A stretch of DNA of 26,929 bases. Source: Vibrio tasmaniensis 1F-187 (lineage in GTDB: Bacteria; Pseudomonadota; Gammaproteobacteria; Enterobacterales; Vibrionaceae). Of the stretch, positions 14,444 through 22,943 are shown in pieces. The translations under genes and the position numbers were made by a program. Below the pieces are notes generated by a model. The model was not told the origin of the DNA. It made no database searches and worked only from the letters and a program-made list of their open reading frames with translations. Numbering within the stretch: position 1 is the first letter of the stretch; each line of letters opens with the position of its first letter. Location: assembly GCF_000272405.2 (NCBI RefSeq), contig NZ_AJZM02000021.1, positions 1-26,929 on the forward strand, written 5' to 3'.

Positions 14444-14458
14444 TGGCACAACTAGTGC
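14444..14458 (+). promoter_or_regulatory. Sigma-54 promoter of norVW
   Basis: TGGCACAACTAGTGC has the invariant GG (14445-14446) and GC (14457-14458) separated by exactly 10 bases, as in the sigma-54 -24/-12 consensus. The predicted start is near 14470, about 27 bases before the norV ATG. Combined with the two NorR-type boxes this matches the known nitric-oxide control of norV. Confidence 0.75.
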
Positions 14459-14496
14459 GATGATGACCTTAGATATTTAAATAAGGTATTATCATT

Positions 14497-16002
14497 ATGA
14501 CTATTCACGTTAAATCAAATGTTCACTGGGTTGGCGTCCACGATTGGGAAACAGAACACTTCCATGGTAAGGAATACCACATGAACAAAGGTACCAGCTA
14601 TAACTCGTACCTGATTCGTGAAGAGAAAACGGTGCTTGTTGATACCGTTGATCATCGCTTTACTGAACAATTCCTTGCAAACCTTGAGATGGAAATCGAC
14701 ATCAATGAGATCGACTACATCATTTGTCAGCATGCTGAAGAAGACCACTCAGGTGCCCTTTCAGCACTATTAGCCAAAATTCCAAACACACCCGTCTACT
14801 GCACAGAAGCTGGCGTTAACTCTATTGTTGGCCATCACCACCAGCCAGACTGGAACTTCCGAACCGTTAAAACAGGCGACACGCTCGATGTCGGTAACGG
14901 TAAGCAACTCATCTTTGTTGAGATGAAAATGCTGCACTGGCCAGACTCAATGGCAACATATCTCACTGGTGACGAGATCCTGTTCAGTAACGATGCGTTC
15001 GGTCAGCACTACTGTGATGAGAACCTATTCAACGATCAGCTAGACCAAGTCGAGCTTCATGACCAATGTCTGCGTTACTTCTCGAACATCCTCACACCTT
15101 TCGCACCTTTGGTGAAAGCGAAGATAGAAGAAGTATTGAACTTAGGTGTGCCTATCGATGTTATCGCCACCTCTCATGGCTGTATTTGGCGCGACAACGC
15201 GACGCAAATTGTTGAGCAATACTACGAGTGGTCTAAAGCCTACAAAGAAGATCGTATCACCATTGTCTACGACACCATGTCGAACAACACTCGCATGATG
15301 GCTGACGCAATTGCAAAAGGTATCCGTAAAGGCAGCCCAGAAACAGCAATCAAGGTCTTTAATATCTCTAAGCACGATAAGAATGACATCCTTGCCAATA
15401 TCTTCCGTTCAAAGGGTGTGCTTGTTGGTTCATCGACCATGAACAATGTGATGATGCCGCAAATCGCTGCACTACTAGAAGAGAGCCACGGCTTACGTTT
15501 TTCAGGTAAAAGAGCCGCTGCATTTGGTTCTTCAGGTTGGACAGGCGGCGCGGTAAAACGCATCGACGCTCGACTACGTGAAGCCAACTTTGAAGTCAGT
15601 GCGCCACAACACATCCATTGGAAACCAGACACAGACGCTCTTCGCCAATGTATCGATTACGGCATAACACTGGCCGAGGTTTGGCGTGTAGAAGCAGATG
15701 AAGTGAGCACACCGAAACAAGTATCACATCATGTAACACCGCTTGAAGCTACACAAGCACCGGCAAACACCACTACCGAGCTCAAAGACGCAACAGAGCT
15801 GAAGCCAGAAGAAGCGCAAGATAAGCCAGCACACAGTGCAGACTGCACTTGCTGGCGTTGCACAGTGTGTGAATGGGTGTACGACCCACAATTGGGCGAA
15901 CCCTACCAAGGCGTCGAACCTGGAACTCCTTGGGCGCAAGTACCTGATGATTTCCTTTGCCCTGAATGCCATTTAGGCAAAGAAGTGTTTGTGGAGAAGT
16001 AG
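14497..16002 (+). CDS. norV: Anaerobic nitric oxide reductase flavorubredoxin
   Basis: NorV reduces nitric oxide to nitrous oxide in the cytoplasm under low oxygen. Domains: a di-iron beta-lactamase-like domain (1-250) with ligands at the E. coli positions H79, E81, D83 (HAEEDHSG), H147, D166 and H227; a flavodoxin domain (about 254-393, [11 protein letters not shown] for FMN); a long variable linker (about 400-447); and a C-terminal rubredoxin with four iron Cys (C455, C458, C488, C491, in CTVC and CPEC). The length, 501 residues, is slightly longer than in E. coli because of the linker, which is rich in Thr, Glu and Pro. The start has A/T-rich sequence with AAGG before it. norW follows after one base. 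Electrons come from NADH through NorW to the rubredoxin. Confidence 0.97.
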   Translation: MTIHVKSNVHWVGVHDWETEHFHGKEYHMNKGTSYNSYLIREEKTVLVDTVDHRFTEQFLANLEMEIDINEIDYIICQHAEEDHSGALSALLAKIPNTPVYCTEAGVNSIVGHHHQPDWNFRTVKTGDTLDVGNGKQLIFVEMKMLHWPDSMATYLTGDEILFSNDAFGQHYCDENLFNDQLDQVELHDQCLRYFSNILTPFAPLVKAKIEEVLNLGVPIDVIATSHGCIWRDNATQIVEQYYEWSKAYKEDRITIVYDTMSNNTRMMADAIAKGIRKGSPETAIKVFNISKHDKNDILANIFRSKGVLVGSSTMNNVMMPQIAALLEESHGLRFSGKRAAAFGSSGWTGGAVKRIDARLREANFEVSAPQHIHWKPDTDALRQCIDYGITLAEVWRVEADEVSTPKQVSHHVTPLEATQAPANTTTELKDATELKPEEAQDKPAHSADCTCWRCTVCEWVYDPQLGEPYQGVEPGTPWAQVPDDFLCPECHLGKEVFVEK

Positions 16003-16003
16003 C

Positions 16004-17173
16004 ATGTCGAACATTGTTATTGTGGGCGGTGGTTTCGCCGCCCTACAAACCATAAAGATGGTACGTAAAATTGACCAAGATGTCGCTATTACCATGATCA
16101 CCGCCGATGCCGGGGTTGAGTACAGTAAGCCGAATCTTTCGCACGCGTTCAGTCAGGAACAAACGCCGGAAACACTGGCAGTACATAACGCTCAACAATT
16201 GGCTGAGCAGTACAACGTGGTCATCAAAACCAAAGCACTTGTGAGCGAGATAGATACTGAGCAGCAGTGTGTTCATGTTGATGGCCAATCTATCCACTAT
16301 TCAAAGTTGGTAATAGCGACGGGTGCGACGCCTTTTATACCACCAGCGAAAGGGCTTAAACGCAGCGCAACCATTACGTTAAATAGTTTGGAAGAGTTTG
16401 ATAAACACAAAGCTCAGATCGACCGCGCTCAACGCATCATTGTGGTGGGGGGAGGCTTGATTGGGGTCGAGCTCGCATTCGACCTTCAAACTGCGGGTAA
16501 AGATGTCACGATTATCGAACCCGCAAGTTATCTATTGAATAACCTAGTGCCACCTTTCGTTTCGCTTGAATTGGAAAGGGAACTGACAAAAGCAGGGGTT
16601 ACCGTCGAAACCGACTCTGCGATTTGTCGAACGACTTACCTCCACGATGGAGTTAGGCTACAAACTACCGCCTCTCGATTAATACGAGCAGATATAGTGA
16701 TTGCCGCAGCAGGGTTAAGGCCAAATACGGCTTTAGCCACGCAAGCGGGAATAGACGTCAACAGAGGCATTGTGGTCGATGACACCCTGAAAACCAGCGC
16801 CAACAATGTGTATGCGATTGGTGATTGCGCTGAAATTGAAGGGCGCGTGATGGCCTATTTGCAGCCAGCAATCTTATCGGCAAACGTGTTGGCCAAGCAG
16901 TTAACTAAGGATAAAGGCGAGATCAAAGTGGGCGATGCAAAGCTCAGCTTGCCTCATATGATCACCAAGGTGAAAACACCGAGTTACCCGATTCAGCTGG
17001 CAGGGCGCGATATTCACACAGCTCAGAGCTGGGAAACTCGATTCGATCCTAAAGGCATTGTCGCCAAAGGCTTCAATGAAGATAACCAGTTGGTTGGATT
17101 CATTGTCACGGGAGAGCACATCAAGGCTGCATTTCCTTTACTAAAGGAGTTGCAAATCAGTTCACCATCATAA
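16004..17173 (+). CDS. norW: NADH:flavorubredoxin reductase
   Basis: NorW is a FAD protein of the pyridine-nucleotide-disulphide oxidoreductase group that passes electrons from NADH to the rubredoxin of NorV. The start is the ATG at 16004 (MSNIVIVGGGFAAL), one base after the norV stop. An earlier ATG at 15989 lies inside norV and adds five residues before the FAD-binding motif, so it is rejected. GGAG in the end of norV serves as ribosome-binding site, which suggests translational coupling. Visible motifs are FAD-binding GGGFAA (residues 8-13), the NAD-binding motif VVGGGLIGVELAFDL (about 149-163), and the second FAD motif VYAIGDCAE (about 269-277). The 389-residue length is close to the E. 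coli protein (377). Confidence 0.95.
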   Translation: MSNIVIVGGGFAALQTIKMVRKIDQDVAITMITADAGVEYSKPNLSHAFSQEQTPETLAVHNAQQLAEQYNVVIKTKALVSEIDTEQQCVHVDGQSIHYSKLVIATGATPFIPPAKGLKRSATITLNSLEEFDKHKAQIDRAQRIIVVGGGLIGVELAFDLQTAGKDVTIIEPASYLLNNLVPPFVSLELERELTKAGVTVETDSAICRTTYLHDGVRLQTTASRLIRADIVIAAAGLRPNTALATQAGIDVNRGIVVDDTLKTSANNVYAIGDCAEIEGRVMAYLQPAILSANVLAKQLTKDKGEIKVGDAKLSLPHMITKVKTPSYPIQLAGRDIHTAQSWETRFDPKGIVAKGFNEDNQLVGFIVTGEHIKAAFPLLKELQISSPS

Positions 17174-17240
17174 GTACAAAGGTGTAAAAGCAGTCGACTC
17201 ATTACATATGTTCGGCTGTATTCAACGCAAAAATACACAT

Positions 17241-17290
17241 CAAATTCGGGAAAATTTGATGCTTATACTAGAGCAACTCGAGTATAAGCA
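17241..17290. other. Tandem hairpins between norW and gltS
   Basis: CAAATT/AATTTG (17241-17259 region) is followed by TGCTTATACT (17260-17269) and AGTATAAGCA (17281-17290), perfect 10-bp arms whose inner bases GAG-CAA-CTC extend the stem after a mismatch. The second is long and stable but has no T-run of its own; it lies directly before a true terminator. Confidence 0.6.
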
Positions 17291-17299
17291 AGCAATAAA

Positions 17300-17323
17300 A
17301 AAGCCAGTCAACAAACTGGCTTT
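17300..17323. terminator. Bidirectional terminator between norW and gltS
   Basis: AAAGCCAGT (17300-17308) and ACTGGCTTT (17315-17323) form a 9-bp stem around CAACAA. The minus strand gives ACTGGCTTTTTTATT, a strong terminator for gltS. The plus side (TTTCTTGT) is weaker but suitable for norW. Confidence 0.88.
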
Positions 17324-17375
17324 CTTGTGTTCATCTTAGTGCGATGAGCTCATCGCGTTTAAGCAAAGGCGAACA

Positions 17376-18602
17376 TTAACCGATAAACGAGATGTAACCT
17401 TGAAGGATAATCAGGTTAACGATATCGATAAAGAAGGCACCAACAATTGGCACCACCATGAAGGCTTGTGGCGATGGACCAAAACGGTTCACCAAAGAGC
17501 CCATGTTCATTACCGCTGTTGGTGTTGCACCTAGGCCGAAACCACAGTGACCACCTGCCATAACCGCTGCGTCGTAGTTAAAACCCATTACTTTAAACGT
17601 CACAAAGTAAGAGAAGATACCTAACACCACCGCCTGAACCGCAAGGATAACCAAGAACGGAATCGCAAGGTCAAAGATGTTCCAAAGCTTAAGGCTCATT
17701 AGCGCCATTGCTAGGAACAGTGACAATGACACCGTACCAAGAATATCGACCGTTTCGCTGTCAGTCTTATGCAGCTTGGTCACTTCAAACACGTTAGTGA
17801 TGAACACACCGATAAACAACGCGTAAACGAAGTCAGGAATCATCAACCAAGAAATTTCAAAAGTCGCCACCCACTGCTCTAGGTACTTCGCACCTGTGAT
17901 ACAGATAAGAAGGATGAACAACACCTCAATCACCTTCTTCGCCGTCACTTTGTCTTCTTCATACTCGTTATAAGTAACAAGTTCAGGGAAGCGTTCGTGC
18001 GTATGCGTGCCAGTACCGTACTCAGATTCAAGCTGGTTTTTATCAATCAGCTTTTGCGCCACTGGGCTACCGATAATACCACCGATGATCAAACCAAAGG
18101 TCGCTGAAGCCATTGCGATTTCTAGCGTATTTGCAATGCCAAACGTGTCTGCAAAAGTTTGAGACCAAGCCGCGCCTGTACCGTGACCACCCGAAAGGGT
18201 GATAGAGCCAGCAATCAAACCCATCAAGGGCTCAAGGCCTAGTGTCGTTGCTAAGGTTACGCCTACACCGTTTTGGATAATGATGTAAACCGAAGCCACC
18301 CCTAAGAATAGGAATACCTTGGCACCACCTTTCATCAGCTGTGTGTAGTTAGCTGCAAGGCCGACCGTTGCAAAGAACATCAACATAAATGTGTTCTGCA
18401 AGGGCAAAGAAAACTCAAGATCAAGGCCGTTAAAGTGCAGGGCTGTAATAGCAAAAGCGACAATCAAGCCGCCGACAATGGGCTCTGGGATATTGTACTT
18501 TTTGAGAACAGGAAGCTTTGCATTGACGAAATGACCTAGAAACAAAACACTAATCGCGATTAGGAAGGATTCTAGTGGTCCAATTGAAATTAATTGATTC
18601 AT
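17376..18602 (-). CDS. gltS: Sodium/glutamate symporter
   Basis: GltS imports glutamate with Na+ across the inner membrane. The 408-residue protein has the length and two-repeat layout of the GltS family: hydrophobic helices with the repeated re-entrant motif seen as SITLSGGHGTGAAW in the first half and VMAGGHCGFGLGATPTAV in the second. The start MNQLISIGPLESFLIAIS is preceded by AGAGG. A hydrophilic loop (about 205-230, with HTHERFPELVTYNEYEEDK) joins the halves. It is transcribed away from yibL's terminator and ends at a bidirectional terminator, so it is probably monocistronic. A sodium-driven carrier suits a marine bacterium. Substrate is taken from the family. Confidence 0.95.
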   Translation of the reverse strand: MNQLISIGPLESFLIAISVLFLGHFVNAKLPVLKKYNIPEPIVGGLIVAFAITALHFNGLDLEFSLPLQNTFMLMFFATVGLAANYTQLMKGGAKVFLFLGVASVYIIIQNGVGVTLATTLGLEPLMGLIAGSITLSGGHGTGAAWSQTFADTFGIANTLEIAMASATFGLIIGGIIGSPVAQKLIDKNQLESEYGTGTHTHERFPELVTYNEYEEDKVTAKKVIEVLFILLICITGAKYLEQWVATFEISWLMIPDFVYALFIGVFITNVFEVTKLHKTDSETVDILGTVSLSLFLAMALMSLKLWNIFDLAIPFLVILAVQAVVLGIFSYFVTFKVMGFNYDAAVMAGGHCGFGLGATPTAVMNMGSLVNRFGPSPQAFMVVPIVGAFFIDIVNLIILQGYISFIG

Positions 18603-18848
18603 ATAACCTCTATTTTTTTACGTTCTCATCTTCCTTAACGAGTCTAGTTTTATCTGTAATTATCTGTGCTGCTCTACCTATATTTATACAAACTGGAGAG
18701 AAATTGTAGATTCGAAAAGCGAACACATTACTGCGTTCACTTGGTGCCATGTTAGTAGCACGTTAACTTTTATAGGAGATAAAAGGATTTGTGACAACAA
18801 TCACCTCTAAAAAGTTGAAAACGGCGTGAGTATTATTACCGCTGACTC
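18603..18848. other. gltS upstream spacer
   Basis: This part of the 316-base yibL-gltS gap has no gene on either strand. It must contain the gltS promoter; A/T-rich stretches near 18640-18690 are possible -10 elements on the minus strand, but none is convincing. No operator is recognised. Confidence 0.4.
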
Positions 18849-18873
18849 TGCTTTTTTAATACCTAAAAAAGCA
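18849..18873. other. A/T-rich hairpin next to the yibL terminator
   Basis: TGCTTTTTTA (18849-18858) and TAAAAAAGCA (18864-18873) are perfect 10-bp arms with a 5-base loop. The repeat abuts the yibL terminator. On the minus strand it would be a second terminator-like structure in series. Confidence 0.6.
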
Positions 18874-18900
18874 AAAAGGAGCTATTGCTAGCTCCTTTTT
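18873..18900 (-). terminator. Rho-independent terminator of yibL
   Basis: AAAAAGGAGCTA (18873-18884), tetraloop TTGC, TAGCTCCTTTTT (18889-18900): a perfect 12-bp stem with U-run on the minus strand, 18 bases after the yibL stop. Confidence 0.93.
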
Positions 18901-18918
18901 CATCACCATCACTGGCAA

Positions 18919-19275
18919 TTAGAATTTTTTCGGTGCGTAACCAGTCATAACCTCAATGCGAAGCTCTTTACCGATCTTGGTCATTGGGTGAACAATTACT
19001 AATCCTTTAACAGACTTTTTAAGTTTACCCATATCCGCTTGTTCAGCCTTAGTAATCTCACGCTTAAATGGCATATCAACCAGAGACTTACGCTCTTGGT
19101 TCACATCGTAGCTTTCTTTATGTTTCAGCTGAGCGATTTTCTTGGTTAGCTTCTTAATCTCATCTTCAAATTGACGAACAACAGGACGATCATTACGAGT
19201 TTTAGCAGCCGCTAACTTGTTGCGACACTTGTCTAGACGGTTGTTAATTTGTTGAAGTTCGTTTTTAACACTCAT
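18919..19275 (-). CDS. yibL: YibL family ribosome-associated protein
   Basis: This 118-residue basic protein fits the YibL family: an N-terminal coiled-coil-like helix (MSVKNELQQINNRLDKCRNK and on to residue about 55, LTKKIAQLKHK), then the conserved RKSLVDMPFKREITKAEQADMGKLKKSVKGLVIVHPMTKIG segment and a GYAPKKF end. In E. coli YibL co-sediments with ribosomes, and its gene follows mtlR. Here it lies about 7 kb from mtl, separated by other genes, so the neighbourhood is looser. Function is unknown beyond ribosome association. The start has GGAAAT-type sequence (AGGAAATTATT) before the ATG. The gene appears monocistronic. Confidence 0.9.
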   Translation of the reverse strand: MSVKNELQQINNRLDKCRNKLAAAKTRNDRPVVRQFEDEIKKLTKKIAQLKHKESYDVNQERKSLVDMPFKREITKAEQADMGKLKKSVKGLVIVHPMTKIGKELRIEVMTGYAPKKF

Positions 19276-19417
19276 AATAATTTCCTAAGATTTAACAAGC
19301 CAATTCGGATTGGGGCGCGGAGTATAGCACAATGGTTCACTTGAACCGAAATTTATCTTAAACATCGCTACCTAAACGAATCATTTAAGACCAACACAAT
19401 AGCTCCAAACACAGAAA

Positions 19418-19450
19418 CGCCCTTATTCTTTCGTGTAAACAATAAGGGCG
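19418..19450 (-). terminator. Terminator of the acyltransferase gene
   Basis: CGCCCTTATT (19418-19427) and AATAAGGGCG (19441-19450) form a perfect 10-bp stem with a 13-base loop. On the minus strand it is followed by TTTCTGTGTTT. It begins 13 bases after the acyltransferase stop. Confidence 0.8.
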
Positions 19451-19462
19451 AATGAGCATTTC

Positions 19463-21427
19463 CTACGGAGCTGATTGACCCCATATTTTTTCGCGAAATT
19501 GAGGAATAAGTTGGCCAGCACCAAATTCATTCAGGTGATCGTCATCAACGTATGTTGGGTGATTGTTGATATCCCCTAGGCACTGCTGATCATCACAAAA
19601 TATCGGCTCAGGGTCTATAAGAGTAACTCGACAGTTTTGGCTGATTTTTTCATAAGATTTCGTAATCAATGCGGTTCTTTGTCGGTACTCTTCAAGAGGA
19701 ATAGAAACCGAAATATCAGATTGATTTAAAATCGAATACTTATACATAGTTTTAGGTACATCTTTCTTAAGCTCAGGGATTGGCTTGACCAAATAAACAG
19801 GGTTAGATTGACTAAGCTCGCACATGGTCTTTTCAAAACTGGATAAGATTGAGTTCAGGTACTCTTCCGATCTGGTCTGAAACCTTTTATCTCCTGCGAT
19901 TAAACTGATCTTTTCGTTCTCACTTTGCCACCCATCTTCATTCGAACCATAAAGATAGCCACCCATTCTGTTAATGACAACAACAGGAACGTTAGGGTAA
20001 TTAGTTTTAGCTTTAATTAACGATGCTGAGACAAAATCCCCACACTCTTCTGATAACTCACCACTTGAAAGCACTCTTTTGATACCTGAAATCGTCGGAC
20101 ATGCGCTTCTCGTCCAGTCGATGACCGATGTATCGTTAGGTGCTGACGCCTCAACACTTCTCACTATCGATGCGCCATGACTATCGCCTAAAACAATCGC
20201 GGATACGGGTCCTGAGCCATAGTGACACTCAGGAGATGGTCCAAATTCGACGTGGCACTCTCCGCTTCGTGGATTCCGGTCATAGACACTTTGTGCAATG
20301 ACGAGCTGTGTTTTATCCAGGCGCCAAAGTAATCCTTCACTTTCATAAATAACCTGCCCTATCAAGGCAATAAAGGAAGCAAGAACTAGAGGGTAATAGT
20401 TCAAAAAGAATTTACCGCCTTTGGGTCTCTCCTTAGGTCGGTAACTTTCAATGAACTTAAATGAAAGGATCCCCATCAAGACCGAAACCATTACTCCGAT
20501 TATATTGTGGGTAATAGTGTTATTTGTGAGGTTTTTAATGAAAACATTAATAGGCCAATGCCAGAGATAAATTGAGTAGGAACATAACCCAACCCCTTGT
20601 ATCAGCCGTGATTTATGAAAGGTAAAATTGAGGTCCAAATTCAAAAGCAGAATTATCGCGGTAGCAATGACCGGAATAAGCGTCACATGACTCGGCCAAA
20701 GTGTGCTGCTGTCGATCATGAAAGGAGATATAAACAGTGAGGCAATAGCAACTAACAGCAATAACTGAACATTGGATTTTTTGAATTCAATGGGCTCTCT
20801 TTTCAAAGCAACTACCGAACCTGCGAGCAGTTCCCATGCGCGGGACGGTAATGTGTAATAAGAAGCCGAGCTCCCTAAATACGCATAGTTATAAGCTAGA
20901 CTTCCGATTAGAGTCGTTCCAATAGCAACGGCTGCACCTTTAGCTCCGAATAACTTGTAGGTCGCCATTAAAACAAGAGGATATAATACATAGAATTGCC
21001 ATTCTACGGATAAAGACCAAGTGTGAAGTAACCACTTGCTTTGCGCGGCCACATCAAAGTATCCCGACTCTTTTAAATAGGTATGGTTAGAAACAAACCC
21101 GACACTGGTGAGAATATGCTTACCTAATTTTCTTAACGCCCAAGGGTCTAGGTAAATAATGCCAACGAGTAACACAACAAGGCACATAACCGCTAAGGCA
21201 GGAATAATGCGTTTTGCTCTCGCTAAATAAAAGTCCTTTAATGAGAAGGTATTAGTTTCCAAACTCGACATGATAATTTTTGTCATCAGGAAACCTGAAA
21301 TGACAAAAAACACATCCACACCTAAAAAGCCGCCAGTGATAAAACCCGGAAAAAAATGGAAAATGACGACGATTGAGACAGCTAATGCACGTAATGCATT
21401 GATGTCATACCTGAAATTTTTATTCAT
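19463..21427 (-). CDS. Acyltransferase-3/SGNH O-acetyltransferase (OafA-like)
   Basis: A 654-residue membrane protein of the acyltransferase-3 plus SGNH type, which O-acetylates surface polysaccharides such as O-antigen. The N-terminal part (1-360) has about ten membrane spans and the AT3 motifs: R13-A...FH24 (ALRALAVSIVVIFHF), then GGFLGVDVFFVISGF. The periplasmic C-terminal SGNH domain has GDSHG (414-418; nucleophile S416) and the catalytic Asp-His block DDDHLNEFG (628-636). Both active sites look intact. It lies 78 bases downstream of an O-antigen ligase-like gene on the same strand and is probably co-transcribed. Base composition is visibly A/T-richer than the flanking core genes. Which polysaccharide is modified cannot be told; no sugar biosynthesis genes are nearby. 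Confidence 0.9.
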   Translation of the reverse strand: MNKNFRYDINALRALAVSIVVIFHFFPGFITGGFLGVDVFFVISGFLMTKIIMSSLETNTFSLKDFYLARAKRIIPALAVMCLVVLLVGIIYLDPWALRKLGKHILTSVGFVSNHTYLKESGYFDVAAQSKWLLHTWSLSVEWQFYVLYPLVLMATYKLFGAKGAAVAIGTTLIGSLAYNYAYLGSSASYYTLPSRAWELLAGSVVALKREPIEFKKSNVQLLLLVAIASLFISPFMIDSSTLWPSHVTLIPVIATAIILLLNLDLNFTFHKSRLIQGVGLCSYSIYLWHWPINVFIKNLTNNTITHNIIGVMVSVLMGILSFKFIESYRPKERPKGGKFFLNYYPLVLASFIALIGQVIYESEGLLWRLDKTQLVIAQSVYDRNPRSGECHVEFGPSPECHYGSGPVSAIVLGDSHGASIVRSVEASAPNDTSVIDWTRSACPTISGIKRVLSSGELSEECGDFVSASLIKAKTNYPNVPVVVINRMGGYLYGSNEDGWQSENEKISLIAGDKRFQTRSEEYLNSILSSFEKTMCELSQSNPVYLVKPIPELKKDVPKTMYKYSILNQSDISVSIPLEEYRQRTALITKSYEKISQNCRVTLIDPEPIFCDDQQCLGDINNHPTYVDDDHLNEFGAGQLIPQFREKIWGQSAP

Positions 21428-21505
21428 TATTTGTTCGTTATAACCTTAAATCAATAAACGCACTAAAACTACCCACAATGAAATTAGCGTAATACGCTGG
21501 TTTCA

Positions 21506-22684
21506 TTACGCTTCTTTTCTCACTTGCAGTTTTAGTAGTACTCCAATAAACACAAAGTACATCACAGCTAAATCACCATTCCTGAAAGGTGAATCGAATA
21601 GACACATGAAAGAAAAATAAACGACCGGTAACAATACAATGGGCGATAGCTTGTATCTTGAATTAAACAAAGGGTACATCAGGCTAAGCATAAGAAGGGC
21701 AATGCCTACCAAACCGGATGAAGCCGCTTTATCAATATAGTTGTTATGAAGATGCGCATTAACGATAAATCTCTTACCCGAATTTGTTGGCGTGAATGAG
21801 AGTTTATCTAATTGCGCTTCTTTATCACCTCCAATGCCGAGCAAGGGGCTATCCACAAAGAAATCGAACCCTGCTTGATACATTTGTAATCTTAAGCCTA
21901 TGGAAGTATCCATGTTGCCTTGTGATATCTCATGGTACTCATGCAAGCTATAGTCAATACGTTCACTTACCACGTCATATTTCGACATCAAAAACACAGA
22001 AAAAACGACCATGACACTAATACCAAGCAGCGCCTTGTACTGACGATGCTGCATCATCATTTTGAATAGGACAACTAAACCAATAAAAATAACGGCTAGT
22101 AGAGGCCCTCTTGACCCCACCAAAAACATGGATAGAAAGCCTATAAATGCCAAAATAGCCATTGCTTTGGGCTTTTTCCCTTCATACGAAACACACCCAA
22201 GTGCGAGCAATAAAATGACAGAGAAGCCTTGAATTGAAGCTATAACAAGAGCATTAGACGGCAAGCTCCCCCGATCCCCAGAGAGAAAAAAGATATAGTA
22301 AGCAACAAGGACGGTTGTACTGACAACAGAAGTGAAACATAAGTTCTGTATACCTGATAACTTAACAAAGCCATTTCGATAAAAAAGGAAAAATACCAGA
22401 GCAATCAACGTTGCCCTCAATTCTTGACTACTGAAACCATGCAACTCGTAAGATATAGTGGAAAAAATAGAGAGCAAGAGCAGTATCCACACCCAGCCAT
22501 CTTCAAACCAGTCATGCTTCTCCTTGTTTTTTCGGTACAAAAGAGCACAACAGGCCGCAATCAATAAAGTGATACCCGCAAGAGGCTTACTCCCCTGACC
22601 TAACCACACCTGAACGGTAACAATCCAAAACAAAGGCAGTGTAATGAGTATCTTTTGAATTAAATTCGTGTTGATTCTAACCAT
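21506..22684 (-). CDS. O-antigen ligase/polymerase family membrane protein (Wzy_C)
   Basis: A 392-residue membrane protein with about ten spans and the Wzy_C architecture. A large periplasmic loop (about 235-315) holds the SRG motif just before it (191-193) and ends with NAHLHNNYIDKAASSGLVGI, the conserved His region (H311/H313) of O-antigen ligases and related enzymes. Relatives either ligate O-antigen to lipid A-core (WaaL), polymerise it, or glycosylate pilins (PglL); sequence alone does not separate these. The adjacent acyltransferase-SGNH gene suggests a role in finishing a surface glycan. No PglL C-terminal extension is present. The ribosome-binding site is weak. A/T-rich composition and the lack of a surrounding lipopolysaccharide cluster suggest an acquired two-gene cassette (inference). 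Confidence 0.85.
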   Translation of the reverse strand: MVRINTNLIQKILITLPLFWIVTVQVWLGQGSKPLAGITLLIAACCALLYRKNKEKHDWFEDGWVWILLLLSIFSTISYELHGFSSQELRATLIALVFFLFYRNGFVKLSGIQNLCFTSVVSTTVLVAYYIFFLSGDRGSLPSNALVIASIQGFSVILLLALGCVSYEGKKPKAMAILAFIGFLSMFLVGSRGPLLAVIFIGLVVLFKMMMQHRQYKALLGISVMVVFSVFLMSKYDVVSERIDYSLHEYHEISQGNMDTSIGLRLQMYQAGFDFFVDSPLLGIGGDKEAQLDKLSFTPTNSGKRFIVNAHLHNNYIDKAASSGLVGIALLMLSLMYPLFNSRYKLSPIVLLPVVYFSFMCLFDSPFRNGDLAVMYFVFIGVLLKLQVRKEA

Positions 22685-22914
22685 AACTAATCTAAAAATG
22701 CTGAGAAGAGTTGCACTCTAAAACAAACTTGCCACTGTCGCAAACGAACTGTAGTGACATACAGCGGAAAACAAAGAAACTCGTCTCTTTAGGGCATTGT
22801 CCATGAATGATTTACCTATAATTCATATGTCCAAACTCAGCCCATCTAACGGCTTTGGCATCAAACTCCAAAACCACGACTAGATAGGTTAGCTTAAGTC
22901 TTCTGTCTTACGTA

Positions 22915-22935
22915 TTAGGAGTTAGGAGTTAGGAG
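22915..22935. repeat. Three tandem TTAGGAG heptads
   Basis: TTAGGAG occurs three times without interruption or mismatch, 9 bases before the 3' end of the tautomerase-like gene. Such short heptad runs can change copy number by slippage. No coding frame is involved. Confidence 0.7.
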
Positions 22936-22943
22936 CTTAAACC

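Noticed and set aside
15267..15632. Minus-strand 121-codon frame opposite norV
   Set aside because: Shadow of norV, with no ribosome-binding site or recognisable protein.
22803..22883. 26-codon plus-strand frame upstream of the ligase gene
   Set aside because: No ribosome-binding site and no coding pattern.
22915..22935. Start of a CRISPR array or telomere-like repeat
   Set aside because: Only three 7-base units without spacers in a bacterial intergenic region.
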